Source: Flavipsychrobacter sp.
GTDB lineage: Bacteria; Bacteroidota; Bacteroidia; Chitinophagales; Chitinophagaceae
Length of the DNA: 64,000 nucleotides
Assembly: GCA_021155965.1 (NCBI GenBank)
Contig: JAJNBJ010000002.1
Coordinates: 62,001-126,000, forward strand
Direction: 5' to 3'
Below are positions 18,828 through 27,527 of this stretch, piece after piece. Numbering within the stretch: position 1 is the first letter of the stretch; each line of letters starts with the position of its first letter. Below the pieces are notes generated by a model that was given only the letters and a program-made list of their open reading frames with translations, did not search any database and was not told the DNA's origin. The position numbers and the translations under genes are program-made.

Positions 18828-19110
18828 ACACGATCTCCTGTTCTATTTTACTGAAATATGCCGGTTTGATACCTTTTTTAGATACCAGGTCCACCCTCCT
18901 GTTAAGCCTCAATTCCAACTCATTGGCAAGGTCTATAAATGCGATTCCTATAGGCTTGCTGAAATCCACCATTATGTCTATATCACTTTGGGAGCTGAAA
19001 TCGCTCCTCACTACCGAACCAAATAAACCCAATGAACTGATATGATAACGGGATACTAATCCAGGCATCAGTTGCTTCAGCGTATTTTGTATGACAGTTA
19101 ATTGGTTCAT
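18820..19110 (-). CDS. MntA-like minimal nucleotidyltransferase antitoxin
   Basis: The protein has 96 aa. The nucleotidyltransferase signature GSx10DxD is intact: GSVVRSD near residue 31 followed by SDIDIMVDF, with a further acidic position expected on a later strand. MntA-type enzymes adenylylate the HepT toxin and so act as antitoxin. The gene comes first in the pair, overlapping hepT by 8 nt, so the antitoxin is made ahead of the toxin. A short AT-rich stretch (19111-19143) precedes it. Confidence 0.9.
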   Translation of the reverse strand: MNQLTVIQNTLKQLMPGLVSRYHISSLGLFGSVVRSDFSSQSDIDIMVDFSKPIGIAFIDLANELELRLNRRVDLVSKKGIKPAYFSKIEQEIVYV

Positions 19111-19143
19111 GCTGTAAAGATAGCTATTTTTTTTAATATAGAG

Positions 19144-19207
19144 ATGATGGCAAATGTGCGCCGCTTGGCTATGTTCAGTCGTAAGTCGTAAGTCATAAGT
19201 CGAAAGT
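19144..19207 (-). pseudogene. Relic of the prfC 5' end and leader (direct repeat copy B)
   Basis: 19144-19172 matches 18348-18376 inside prfC at 27 of 29 positions; on the minus strand it reads AKRRTFAII. Both differences are silent (AAA/AAG Lys, CGA/CGG Arg). It is followed by a copy (19177-19207) of the tandem tract in the prfC leader, one mismatch in 31. About 19 nt, including the prfC ATG, are missing. The mntA/hepT pair lies exactly between the two copies. The silent changes suggest the copy came from a diverged prfC allele rather than a fresh local duplication. Confidence 0.75.
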
Positions 19208-19545
19208 CTTATATCCTAATTCTAAAAGTGTGCAAAGGTAACTTAGATAGGGTATTTGTTATCCGGTTGCCAGGGCAAATCTGCGCATTTTTTGGTATTT
19301 TTTTTGTAACAGCACTTAAATGTATAATCACCTGATAATGAATTGTTTTTTGCATATTTTTTTGCGCACTATTTGCGCATTTTTTGCCCGCCCGGCCAGC
19401 CGTTCGGACGGGCACATTTTATCATTGATTATCAATAGGCCTTGTTCTGAAACAAATCATACCTCGCAAGGGCGCTCAATCGCAAAAACTGTGCAAAGGA
19501 CCGCAAAAAGGAGCTATTACGATATAAAGTTCCGCACACTTTTTT
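19208..19545. other. Intergenic stretch without a supported gene
   Basis: AT-rich sequence upstream of the prfC relic, with T-runs and several TTTGCGCA-like stretches. 19220-19241 resembles 18449-18468 (TCTAAAA then GCAAAGGTAA), extending the duplicated prfC leader. Short frames here have no recognisable content. It may hold the promoter of the mntA/hepT/prfC unit. Confidence 0.5.
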
Positions 19546-19550
19546 TGCTG

Positions 19551-19596
19551 AAAAAATAAAAAATCCTTGACGGTACTGTTTTTAGTACCGTCAAGG
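19551..19596 (-). terminator. Rho-independent terminator after the 19784 lipoprotein gene
   Basis: A perfect 12-bp inverted repeat, CCTTGACGGTAC (19565-19576) and GTACCGTCAAGG (19585-19596), has an 8-nt loop. On the minus strand it is followed by a T-rich tail (complement of the A-run at 19551-19563). It lies downstream of the gene ending at 19784. Confidence 0.75.
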
Positions 19597-19783
19597 AAAA
19601 AACTTTTGGCTGTGGGTGCGGGTTTGGGGTGGTTTTGAGGGTTAAAAAATAGGTGTGGGTTTCGCAAGCGAGACCCTTGCAGTGGTTAGGGAAGGGCGAC
19701 CCTTCAACCAGTAGGGGGTCTTTACCCAATCTTCGTAATCGTGTCCATTCAAACACCCATTACATTTGATACACTCGAAAATA

Positions 19784-20398
19784 TTATCGTCTTTCGATTA
19801 TTTCTAATGAATCTTGATATAATAGATACTCCTTAATTGTATCAACAATATTAAAATATATTTCATGCTTGTGTCCATTTTGATATTTATATTCGTCTAA
19901 GCCAAACCAAGCAACGGAATCAGTGAGTATTGGGCCATACAAGGTTTTTTTAACGATTTTACCATTATAAATATCCTTATATACCAATTGTAAGGCCACA
20001 TTAGGGGGATTTATTGTTTTAATGTATGGATAATCAAAGTCCTTTTTATAAACTATATCTATAAAAGGAATACCTCTTAATGTGTCGAAAAGACCTTCTT
20101 CAGAATAATAAACCCCACAATAAGGCTCTTTATGCTTAGACGAGTACCATATCCAAGATGCTATTTTTCCATTATTATAAAATTCAATTTTAGCGCCATT
20201 GGGAACAGTATCTGCATTATAATACTGCCTAATAGTAATTTTTCCAGTACTATCAAAAGTTTCTTTAATCAAAGAAGTCCCTATGTAGGTATATTTGCTT
20301 GAAGGAAAATCAGTCTTTCTATGATTATCCTTACAATTTTGAAAAAAGCAAAACATAATGAACGCGTACACGTAAATTATCTTTCCCATACAATCCAT
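19784..20398 (-). CDS. Putative lipoprotein, possible immunity protein
   Basis: The protein has 204 aa (201 from a second ATG at codon 4). A hydrophobic N-terminus ends in a lipobox-like CFFQNC (Cys22). The mature part is beta-rich, with a YYNADTVPNGAKIEFYNNGKI stretch that recalls MORN/toxin-antitoxin YwqK-type repeats. Its base composition is clearly more AT-rich than its neighbours, which hints at transfer. It begins 5 nt after the stop of a 57-codon remnant frame that looks like the tail of a larger protein. That arrangement recalls a toxin C-terminal tip followed by its immunity gene. No family is recognised with certainty. Confidence 0.7.
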   Translation of the reverse strand: MDCMGKIIYVYAFIMFCFFQNCKDNHRKTDFPSSKYTYIGTSLIKETFDSTGKITIRQYYNADTVPNGAKIEFYNNGKIASWIWYSSKHKEPYCGVYYSEEGLFDTLRGIPFIDIVYKKDFDYPYIKTINPPNVALQLVYKDIYNGKIVKKTLYGPILTDSVAWFGLDEYKYQNGHKHEIYFNIVDTIKEYLLYQDSLEIIERR

Positions 20399-20403
20399 TT
20401 AAT

Positions 20404-20577
20404 TTATTTACGAGGTCTATATTCTGTTGATTGTTTAGGGGTTATCCCTGGTTTAACATCACTGTACTCTCCCGACGAATCACGACTAAAGTATTTTTGG
20501 CTACCATCTTCTTTTTTTCCTCCAAGCCATTTTCCGTCCCCGGCGTGTCCCAAAGGCCGATGTCTCTCGAAGCGAGG
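20404..20577 (-). pseudogene. Remnant frame, possible C-terminal tip of a larger (RHS-type) protein
   Basis: An open frame of 57 codons runs from just after a TAG (20580-20578) to TAA (20406-20404), with no ATG. It reads like a protein tail: HAGDGKWLGGKKEDGSQKYF, then a charged end finishing TEYRPRK. The stop is 5 nt before the start of the lipoprotein gene. A tail without a body, tight against a putative lipoprotein, fits a broken toxin-tip/immunity pair. It could also be non-coding; the evidence is codon-level plausibility only. Confidence 0.35.
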
Positions 20578-20670
20578 CTATAAGCGTGAGCGAGGACTCG
20601 GCTGCATCAGGTAACTAACTCTAAAATTCAGTTCATTGAATGCCGATTGCAAACCGGGCCTTAATTTGCA

Positions 20671-20701
20671 GTTCCAGATGCGCTACGCTAACATCTGGAA
20701 C
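20671..20701. repeat. 10-bp inverted repeat (hairpin)
   Basis: GTTCCAGATG (20671-20680) and CATCTGGAAC (20692-20701) are perfect complements around an 11-nt loop. It lies just past the stop of the next minus-strand gene (20713), so it may form a terminator-like or stabilising 3' hairpin, though no T-run follows. Confidence 0.6.
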
Positions 20702-20712
20702 ACCACGGAGGT

Positions 20713-22443
20713 TTATTTTACCACAACGATCTTTTTCAAAATAATATCCGTGCCATTCGAGATCCTGCACAAGTACATACCGGAAGCCAAGGCAGCAAGA
20801 GGGATATCAGTACTGCTACTATACAACGAATAAGTATTCAATAAGCGACCAGTAAGGTCGTAAAGGGCTGCAGAGGCACCAGCAGAAAATTGATCGCCAC
20901 AACTGATAGTACATTGGCCGGTTGCTGGGTTAGGATATATCTCAATTTCGCGGGCAGTAATAACTTCCTCCACTGAGTTTGTGGTGCAGGGCGCTTCTAC
21001 AGCATCGTAGGTGTACTTAGCAATAAATAACTTATGAAGCCCTATAATTTTGTTTAACGTATCGCCACCGAATATCATTGTTGTGTTTATATAGTTGCCG
21101 CTGAGATAGAAGTTACCGATTTTATCTGCAACAATGCCCGTGTAATGATAAATGGACCCACCCCCACCACCCGGCACCGACATACTTGTAAAATAACTAC
21201 CCGAAGTATCGTAAGCTGTGATGAATATTGGCCCATCACCAGACCATGAATACAACTTACGGCCTTCAAAATCCAAACTGTATCCCGGCCCGGTACCCAT
21301 GCATCCGGTTACCCATAATTTCCCGCATATCCCCAAAGTAAGGGAGAATGCTGCATCGCCATGCCCCCCTTTGGCGGTTCTTACCCACAAGGGATCGCCC
21401 GTTGCTGTAATTTTTGCTGTAAATACATCTTCATCTTTTACCGGATGATTATTATTCACCAACAAAAAAGGGCCTAAAGTTGTACTTGAATCATACCATC
21501 CGCACGCATATAGGTAACCCGTTGCGTCTGTCACCATCGCTGTTACTACAATATGCCTGAAGAGGTTTCTTGCCCATATTTCATTCCCGGCGCTGTCTAT
21601 GCGGGCGATGAAAGAATTGTTCCTTCTCGAGAACGGAGTAGTGGATGAATTCATCAATGTTATACTCCCAATATTTATAGAATCGGATGGAAACTGACCG
21701 GATAAATAGATATCTCCCGTACCTGCTACCGCGATAGCAGTAGGCCAGTCGTTCCAATCTCCAAAATACTCTCTTTCCCAGCAAAATCCGCCATTCGCAT
21801 CAAACTTCGCCAAAAAAATATCGTCACTTATCACGGTGTCCGTCGAAGCCGGTGTACTAGTGATAACAGTATCACGGAAAGCCCCCGTTACGTACGCATT
21901 CCCAAAATTATCAAGCCCGATAAAACTTTTGCACGTGGCGCCCCCTAATTTAAACTCTGCTGCTGCCCGTATGTTTTTTGCCCACAAAACACTACCGGAG
22001 GGAGATAATTTCATTAAAAAATATTGCCAATGTTTGTGCCCCGGATGTACCAGCGTTACTGCATCAATAGTCAGCATACTGTCCCGGTAGTATCCAAAAA
22101 CGTACGAGTTCCCAACCGGGTCTACCTTGACATTTGCAAATGAAACTTCTGAGTTTCGTGTTCCTTTCACCCACTGACAGCTACCGGAAGAATCTGTTTT
22201 TACCACGTATAGTGTCCTGTGCCCATCAAAGGGCGCCGATTTTGTTCCAAATATGACCCCGGGCCATGCATCAACTGTTGCGGTAGAATAAATATTTCCA
22301 GAGCCATCAATAGCAACAGACCCAGTCCTGAGCGTAACAAAACCCGCAGAGTCGTTCTCCCGCCCCCATTTCCATCCCAACTGGGCAGCTGCTGGTGTCA
22401 GAAAAATGAAACCTATTATTACAGAGAGGATAAATGTCTTCAT
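20713..22443 (-). CDS. Secreted SBBP-like propeller protein with T9SS sorting domain
   Basis: The protein has 576 aa from the ATG at 22443 (MKTFILSVIIGF), chosen because it opens a clean signal peptide ending AAAQ. Repeats with DSSGSCQWVKG, DANGGFCWEREY, DSAGNEIWARN and similar strands form a beta propeller of the SBBP type (about 30-480). The C-terminus (about 500-576) is a T9SS type A sorting domain: IEIYPNPATGQC, ASAALYDLTGRLL, ending ILKKIVVVK. It is exported across the outer membrane and probably held at the surface. It is similar in plan to the gene at 13221 but lacks that gene's N-terminal domain. Ligand unknown. Confidence 0.88.
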   Translation of the reverse strand: MKTFILSVIIGFIFLTPAAAQLGWKWGRENDSAGFVTLRTGSVAIDGSGNIYSTATVDAWPGVIFGTKSAPFDGHRTLYVVKTDSSGSCQWVKGTRNSEVSFANVKVDPVGNSYVFGYYRDSMLTIDAVTLVHPGHKHWQYFLMKLSPSGSVLWAKNIRAAAEFKLGGATCKSFIGLDNFGNAYVTGAFRDTVITSTPASTDTVISDDIFLAKFDANGGFCWEREYFGDWNDWPTAIAVAGTGDIYLSGQFPSDSINIGSITLMNSSTTPFSRRNNSFIARIDSAGNEIWARNLFRHIVVTAMVTDATGYLYACGWYDSSTTLGPFLLVNNNHPVKDEDVFTAKITATGDPLWVRTAKGGHGDAAFSLTLGICGKLWVTGCMGTGPGYSLDFEGRKLYSWSGDGPIFITAYDTSGSYFTSMSVPGGGGGSIYHYTGIVADKIGNFYLSGNYINTTMIFGGDTLNKIIGLHKLFIAKYTYDAVEAPCTTNSVEEVITAREIEIYPNPATGQCTISCGDQFSAGASAALYDLTGRLLNTYSLYSSSTDIPLAALASGMYLCRISNGTDIILKKIVVVK

Positions 22444-22607
22444 AACAGAGACCGGCACTTTTTATACAACACTAATCTAATATAAAAAGTAATAAGAAAA
22501 AGAGTTATGGGATGTATAGTATATATTTTGTGGCGAAAAGGACTGGAAATAAGTCCACCCTCGTGCACAACAGCGATAAACCTAAAAACCTTTACCACGC
22601 ATACCCT

Positions 22608-22919
22608 TTAAAACCCCAAACTAAACCGCTTAAAAGTCTCCTTAGTGATGGCCTTGCAATTCTCTGCCACCTGCTCCAGCGTGCAGCTCATCATCCTTAT
22701 GGTTTGCGGCACACCTTTAACCACTTCCACCAGGTCCAGCCGGATAACACTTTCCTCGGGGGCATCGGTTGTGCCCTGCATGCTGTCAAAAACTCGCTTC
22801 GCTACCCGGCTGCTGTTGCCTATGTAGAACCTGCCATAACTAACGAAATCTGTTCCTTTTTTAATATTAAGGTCGATATAAAATACGGTATCCATATCGG
22901 TTGCTTTGCATCTGGCCAT
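22608..22919 (-). CDS. Conserved small protein of Bacteroidota, function unknown
   Basis: The protein has 103 aa from the ATG at 22919; an internal ATG at 22895 is an alternative start. It begins close to FYIDLNIKKG and has YGRFYIGNSS near 30, LDLVEVVKGVPQTIRMM in the middle and a helical end with TLEQVAENCKAITKETFK. This pattern looks like a conserved, soluble Bacteroidota hypothetical protein. No catalytic motif is visible. It is a single gene between a T9SS gene and hsp20. Confidence 0.7.
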   Translation of the reverse strand: MARCKATDMDTVFYIDLNIKKGTDFVSYGRFYIGNSSRVAKRVFDSMQGTTDAPEESVIRLDLVEVVKGVPQTIRMMSCTLEQVAENCKAITKETFKRFSLGF

Positions 22920-23112
22920 CAAACCGTATGCCGCACCAATACCCTTTTAAAATATTGCGAAAATGTCTATTTATTTCTTATTGAAAAGCCCGCCGCTCCC
23001 TGCCATTTTTTCAAGCCGGGTTGAAAAAATTTCATACTGTTTGCCAAAAATTCAGTGGCAGGCAACTGGCACACGGTTTGTTTTAGTCTGGGTAAACCAA
23101 ACATTTTAATTT

Positions 23113-23586
23113 ATGAACAACATCATGAGAAGAACAAACGGCAACAGCACACAGCCGGCAACAACCTTTAGTGGTCTTGTTGATCAATTATTTGAGAACA
23201 ACCTGGGCCGCATGTTCGGCCAGGCATTTGGCGAACCCGCAACCGGCTTCCGCAGCCAGGTACCGGCGAACGTACGCGAAACTGACAAAACGTACGAACT
23301 GGAACTGGTGGCCCCAGGCTGCAAAAAAGAAGATTTTAAGGTGGATGTTTCCGGTGAAACACTCACCGTGGCAATGGAGCACAAGGAAGAAAGCAGGGAC
23401 GAGGACAAGAACAATGGCTGGCTGCGCCAGGAATTCCGCAAACAGTCGTTCAGCCGCAGCTTTAACCTTGATGACACCATAGACGCCAACAAAATAACAG
23501 CCAACTACGATAACGGTGTGCTGCACCTCACACTGCCTAAAAAAGAAGGCGCGCAAAGAATATCCCGTACCGTATCGGTACAGTAA
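23113..23586 (+). CDS. Hsp20/alpha-crystallin small heat-shock protein
   Basis: The protein has 157 aa. The alpha-crystallin domain (about 50-145) begins VPANVRETDKTYELELVAPG and continues KKEDFKVDVSGETLTV. It ends with the typical NGVLHLTLPKKE, and the C-terminal tail carries RISRTV near the end. Small heat-shock proteins hold unfolding proteins in a refoldable state without ATP. A strong terminator follows. No heat-shock promoter element could be read with confidence. Confidence 0.95.
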   Translation: MNNIMRRTNGNSTQPATTFSGLVDQLFENNLGRMFGQAFGEPATGFRSQVPANVRETDKTYELELVAPGCKKEDFKVDVSGETLTVAMEHKEESRDEDKNNGWLRQEFRKQSFSRSFNLDDTIDANKITANYDNGVLHLTLPKKEGAQRISRTVSVQ

Positions 23587-23607
23587 CAGGGAGCCTGGCA
23601 AAAACAG

Positions 23608-23641
23608 AAAGAGCGATGCATTCCTGCATCGCTCTTTTAAT
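23608..23641 (+). terminator. Rho-independent terminator after hsp20
   Basis: AAAGAGCGATGCA (23608-23620) pairs with TGCATCGCTCTTT (23625-23637) around a TTCC loop, with T residues at the end of the stem. It lies between hsp20 and the convergent small gene at 23677, and because the arms begin and end in A/T runs it may serve both strands. Confidence 0.85.
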
Positions 23642-23676
23642 TAAACCGTAAAAAATGGAAATGATCCCTGTGAACA

Positions 23677-23799
23677 TCAATGCAGGTACCTGCTTGCGAT
23701 AATAAACAGTACTATCACCACACAAAGTGTTCCGATCATTATACTTCCAAATTTCCTGTTGTCGGGATCAAATTGCTGTAATGTATTCTCCATGGCCAT
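23677..23799 (-). CDS. Small single-pass membrane protein, 40 aa
   Basis: ATG at 23799 (second ATG at 23793), TGA at 23679-23677. The protein has a polar start (MENTLQQFDPDNRKFG), one strongly hydrophobic helix (about residues 18-35) and a short basic end (SRYLH). It is convergent with hsp20 and shares its terminator region. Codon use and a clean TM helix support a real gene, but no family is recognised. Confidence 0.6.
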   Translation of the reverse strand: MAMENTLQQFDPDNRKFGSIMIGTLCVVIVLFIIASRYLH

Positions 23800-24048
23800 T
23801 TCTTTTTAAAAAAACCATTTCAAACATTGTGCCAGCTACTTTTTGCATGCATTTTTTGCAGAAGATAAGTCATTTTTTCAGTTGCCCGGACAATTAATGC
23901 CCTGGACAATGTTTTAGGAAAGAAGTACGCCAGTACCGAAACAATGGCGGTAAATACCCGGGATAGGGTATTTCCTGCCACTGCATTATGAAATTACATT
24001 TACAACCTGTATTTTCAACGCATCATCAATCTTAAAAATACACCTTTT

Positions 24049-25881
24049 ATGCGCAAACAGCTACTCCTGAATTTTGCAGTATTGTTTATTGTATTCCTGG
24101 CAGCAACGGTGCATGCCATAGCAGGCCCTAACGAAGACCTGATAACCGCCTGCAAGCAGGGCGACCTTGAGGGCGTGAAAAAAGCCGTAGAAGCAGGCGC
24201 CGATGTGAACTTTAAGAACAGCGAGGGGGCTACGCCTATATCGCAGGCCTTTCTCTGGCCGGAAATAACCAGCTACCTGCTGGAGCGGAAAGCAGACGTT
24301 AACGGCGGCATGTACCCCGCGCTGGTGTCGGCTACGGCTAATTATTCCACAGAGGTGATGAAGCTATTGCTGGCTGCAGGCGCAGACCCGAATAAACCGG
24401 GTGTAGTGGATGTGGCCGTGGTGATGCAGACCCTGATAGATAAAGAAAAAGCCAAGGGGAAAGACGCTAACCAGGCCATGATCAATGCATGGGAAGGCGT
24501 GAAGAAAACAGCAAAGCCCACAGAAGTTTACCCGTTATATTCAACGGTGATGCAAACCAATTGCGTGCCCTGCCTGAGCATGCTGCTGGAAAAAGGTGGC
24601 GATGTGAGCAAGGGCACTGCAGATGGCACCCTGATGCACACCCTTGCCAGCTTTGGCAAATCGGCGGCAACAAGGCGGCAGACATTTGTTGCTAACAAAA
24701 CCGCGTATGAAGGCTATGGCTTTAAAATGCCTGAGTGGTATAGCGACCTGCCGGACGACAGGAATGGATCGTTCGAGGATATGCTGCAAGTGCTGTTGAA
24801 AAAAGGGATGAACATAAATGAAAAGAACAAAGCAGGGCAGACACCGGTAGCAGTGGCATTTGCCGGTGGTTTCGGCAACGAGGAAGTTGTGCTGATACTG
24901 GTGAAGAACGGTGCAGATGTGAAATCGACAGGAAAAAACCTGGATAAGAGCGAGTTCACTGATGCTACGGAGAACCCGGATAAAATAAAAGTGAAGTTCG
25001 ATTTCCCGAGGGAAGGAAGAAATGGTAATGGAGGCGGCTACAGCGCCAATATGGACCTGCTGAAGGAAAAACCAAAAAGGGTTGCACTCATCAGCTACTA
25101 CCTGTATGACCCCGGCAAAGGAAAAGTAAAGGGCGGTACTTATACAGGCATGGTAACCGTAGACGTATGGCGCACGTCAGATTTTCATGGGCAGATGCAA
25201 GTGGATGGCTTTTACCGGAACAGCATAGATGCCCTGAAAACATCTTTCAAAGAGAATGGTATAGACCTGCTGACACCTGCAGAATTCCTGGACAATGATG
25301 AAAAGAAAGAATTCTACTATGGCTTTAACCAGGAATCAGCAAAGAAAGAAAAGACGACCATTACCAAGCGGGGGGCAGCAGGATCAGGCTTTAATGAAAT
25401 AGCTACCGCCACAGCAAGCACACTGAAAGTAGCACCCAGCGGCAAGGGTTACCGCACATTTTTTATAGGCAATGAGGCACCCGACGAATCGCAACTGGAG
25501 AATTTTAATGGTGGCATATTTACCGCTAACCGCAAACTCACCTCCAGCCTTGGTTACGACCTTTGTAAAGGGCTTGGTGTGGATGCTGTTGTGGTGGTAT
25601 ACATCTGCACAAGGAAGGTGAAACAAACTAAGGACGACTATGGTGTGAACGCTGTAGTGACCATGATGATGGGCCCGAACCCCGGCAAAGCCGAAGACAC
25701 CGACCCTGAAGCAAAGAACCTGGGGCAGTTCTACTGTGGCACAAGAACGTACTATAGCTCTCCAGCCCTCTTCAGGGAAGAGAAGAGCATGTTTGGCCAG
25801 TATGAGGGAATGGGCAATGTACTGAAAGCACATGCTGCCAAAATGTGCCGTTATGTGAATGGAAAAGAAAAAGATGAATAA
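24049..25881 (+). CDS. Secreted ankyrin-repeat protein
   Basis: The protein has 610 aa. A signal peptide (about 1-24) ends near AIAG. Ankyrin repeats occupy about 27-310: DLITACKQGDLEGVKKAVEAG, ADVNFKNSEGATPISQA, VMKLLLAAGADPNKPG, and later GMNINEKNKAGQTPVAVAF. The repeats in the middle are spaced irregularly. The C-terminal half (about 330-610) is an unrecognised alpha/beta domain. Ankyrin repeats bind proteins; with a signal peptide this one should act in the periplasm. The cupin gene starts directly after its TAA (TAAATG), so the two are probably co-transcribed. Confidence 0.85.
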   Translation: MRKQLLLNFAVLFIVFLAATVHAIAGPNEDLITACKQGDLEGVKKAVEAGADVNFKNSEGATPISQAFLWPEITSYLLERKADVNGGMYPALVSATANYSTEVMKLLLAAGADPNKPGVVDVAVVMQTLIDKEKAKGKDANQAMINAWEGVKKTAKPTEVYPLYSTVMQTNCVPCLSMLLEKGGDVSKGTADGTLMHTLASFGKSAATRRQTFVANKTAYEGYGFKMPEWYSDLPDDRNGSFEDMLQVLLKKGMNINEKNKAGQTPVAVAFAGGFGNEEVVLILVKNGADVKSTGKNLDKSEFTDATENPDKIKVKFDFPREGRNGNGGGYSANMDLLKEKPKRVALISYYLYDPGKGKVKGGTYTGMVTVDVWRTSDFHGQMQVDGFYRNSIDALKTSFKENGIDLLTPAEFLDNDEKKEFYYGFNQESAKKEKTTITKRGAAGSGFNEIATATASTLKVAPSGKGYRTFFIGNEAPDESQLENFNGGIFTANRKLTSSLGYDLCKGLGVDAVVVVYICTRKVKQTKDDYGVNAVVTMMMGPNPGKAEDTDPEAKNLGQFYCGTRTYYSSPALFREEKSMFGQYEGMGNVLKAHAAKMCRYVNGKEKDE

Positions 25882-26382
25882 ATGACGAGCGCAGCATACT
25901 GGAAAGAAAAACTACAACTCACCAGCCATATAGAAGGCGGGGCATTTAAGGAAACTTATCGTGCCCCGCTTGTTTTGCCACAGGATGCCCTGACCACTGA
26001 ACACAAAGGAGACAGGGCAGCAGCTACAGGTATCTATTTCCTGCTGGAGTATGGAGAGTTCTCTGCATTCCACCGCATAGCGAGTGATGAAATGTGGCAT
26101 TTTTATGATGGCGTTACACTCGCTATCTACGAGATAAAAAGTGACGGTACTCTTATACGCCACCTTTTAGGTACGGATCTTGAGAGTGGTGCGCTGCCTC
26201 AGTTAGTGATACATGCAGGCAGTTGGTTTGCATCGAGGGTGGAGACAGAGGGGGGCTTCACGCTTTGCGGTTGTACTGTGGCACCGGGTTTTGATTTTGC
26301 AGATTTTGAGCTGGCGAACAGGGATGAGTTAGTGAACGCATATCCACAACATAGCGCTTTGATAGCATCGCTTACAAGGTAG
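25882..26382 (+). CDS. DUF985 cupin-fold protein
   Basis: The protein has 166 aa. It shows the DUF985/Cupin_5 signs: EGGAFKETYR near 18-27, TGIYFLLEYGEFSAFHRIASDEMWHFYDG near 46-75, and GSWFASRVETEGGFTLCGCTVAPGFDFADFEL toward the end. Members form a cupin barrel and some are described as sugar epimerase-like or metal-binding; the reaction here is unknown. The start directly abuts the ankyrin gene stop. It converges with the AlgX-like gene, 5 nt apart. Confidence 0.92.
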   Translation: MTSAAYWKEKLQLTSHIEGGAFKETYRAPLVLPQDALTTEHKGDRAAATGIYFLLEYGEFSAFHRIASDEMWHFYDGVTLAIYEIKSDGTLIRHLLGTDLESGALPQLVIHAGSWFASRVETEGGFTLCGCTVAPGFDFADFELANRDELVNAYPQHSALIASLTR

Positions 26383-26387
26383 TGTAG

Positions 26388-27527
26388 CTATTTACCTGCG
26401 GGGTAATAATGTGCATAGGCTGCCTCAATGAAACCGCTGCCCAATTCCTTCAGGTTAAATGTAGTGTACAACAGCACCAGGCAATCGGTGTGCGCAAGGG
26501 CATCTTTCCAGTCGTAACTGTTCATGTCATAGTATTTATCCTGCTTTACGTCTATTGCCTGGTTAAAGTACATCCAGAGTTCACACTTCCCCGTCATTTT
26601 ACTTACCACACCCCATAGCACCATTTTGTGCCCGTAGCTGTCTGATAAGCAGATGAGGTTTGGTTTTGCTGCTGTGGAGTCGTTTACCTCCCGTGTCACC
26701 GGGTAAGCAAAAACCTCCCGCGCAGCCGGAAAAATGAGATTGCACTCCACAGCTATCTCATCATCGCCATAGCGCGCTGCACTTGTGCGCTCAACACCCT
26801 CCCATACCGGGTGTGCAATACGGATATTCCTTAGCTTTTCTATATACCGCATTACGCTGTCTCCGGCAAGTATGGCCCCATAGCTTGTCCAGTGTATACC
26901 TTGCTTTGAGAACAGCAATTCCTTGCTTTTATTTTTCATAGAGAGGAACCACGCATCCATATCCACCTGGTTGATGCCTAAAGAGTCTCCCAGGCGCCTG
27001 TACGCCTCATAGTTGGACATATTATGTTTCTCCTGTACGCGGTCATTTGGAAAGTATTCAGGGTAAAAGGTTGCTTTACTTGGCGCATAGACCAATACAA
27101 GCGATTTGCCGAGGCGCGACAAAGTATCCTGGATGGCTTTTAACATCACCGCTTTTTGCATAGCGGCATCATAACCGATAAAGTCATTGCCATAGTAGGC
27201 TTCTATATACGGCCACTGGAACAGCATGTCTTTTTTGCCCCGGATATCCCAGCCGGCATGGCATTTGCGGAACAAGGAGAAATCAAGCTGGTTGTACAGC
27301 CGCACAAGGTCGGGGCGGAATCCGGCATGGTCGTTCAGGTAAAGTTCTTTCTGGCGCTGGTATGATCCGTCCATCCATTTCTCGACAGAATACGTTACAT
27401 CATCTGCATCCTTAAAACTGCCCTTCAGCGTGCCGCTTTCTATAAATGGCACGGCATGCTGCAGCATTGGCAAGAATAGTATCACCAGTGCAAATGCCAA
27501 TATCCATTTTTTAACCTTATCTGCCAT
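26388..27527 (-). CDS. AlgX/AlgJ-like SGNH-fold protein for polysaccharide O-acetylation
   Basis: The protein has 379 aa from the ATG at 27527. One N-terminal TM anchor (about 7-27) precedes a periplasmic alpha/beta domain. It has LYLNDHAGFR near 63-72, then LVYAPSKATFYPEYFP near 145, and a GIHWTSYGAILAG block near 217. The last contains the Asp/Tyr-His type C-terminal part of the SGNH/DltD-AlgX fold, and CLSDSYGHKM near 297 supplies the Ser. In alginate-like systems AlgJ/AlgX moves acetyl groups passed by the MBOAT partner onto a polysaccharide. The MBOAT gene precedes it with a one-base TGATG overlap, so they act as a pair. The polymer is unknown. Confidence 0.87.
   Translation of the reverse strand: MADKVKKWILAFALVILFLPMLQHAVPFIESGTLKGSFKDADDVTYSVEKWMDGSYQRQKELYLNDHAGFRPDLVRLYNQLDFSLFRKCHAGWDIRGKKDMLFQWPYIEAYYGNDFIGYDAAMQKAVMLKAIQDTLSRLGKSLVLVYAPSKATFYPEYFPNDRVQEKHNMSNYEAYRRLGDSLGINQVDMDAWFLSMKNKSKELLFSKQGIHWTSYGAILAGDSVMRYIEKLRNIRIAHPVWEGVERTSAARYGDDEIAVECNLIFPAAREVFAYPVTREVNDSTAAKPNLICLSDSYGHKMVLWGVVSKMTGKCELWMYFNQAIDVKQDKYYDMNSYDWKDALAHTDCLVLLYTTFNLKELGSGFIEAAYAHYYPAGK

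Noticed and set aside
19517-19756. 79-aa minus-strand frame
   Set aside because: It crosses the terminator hairpin at 19565-19596 and has no recognisable domain; probably a chance frame.
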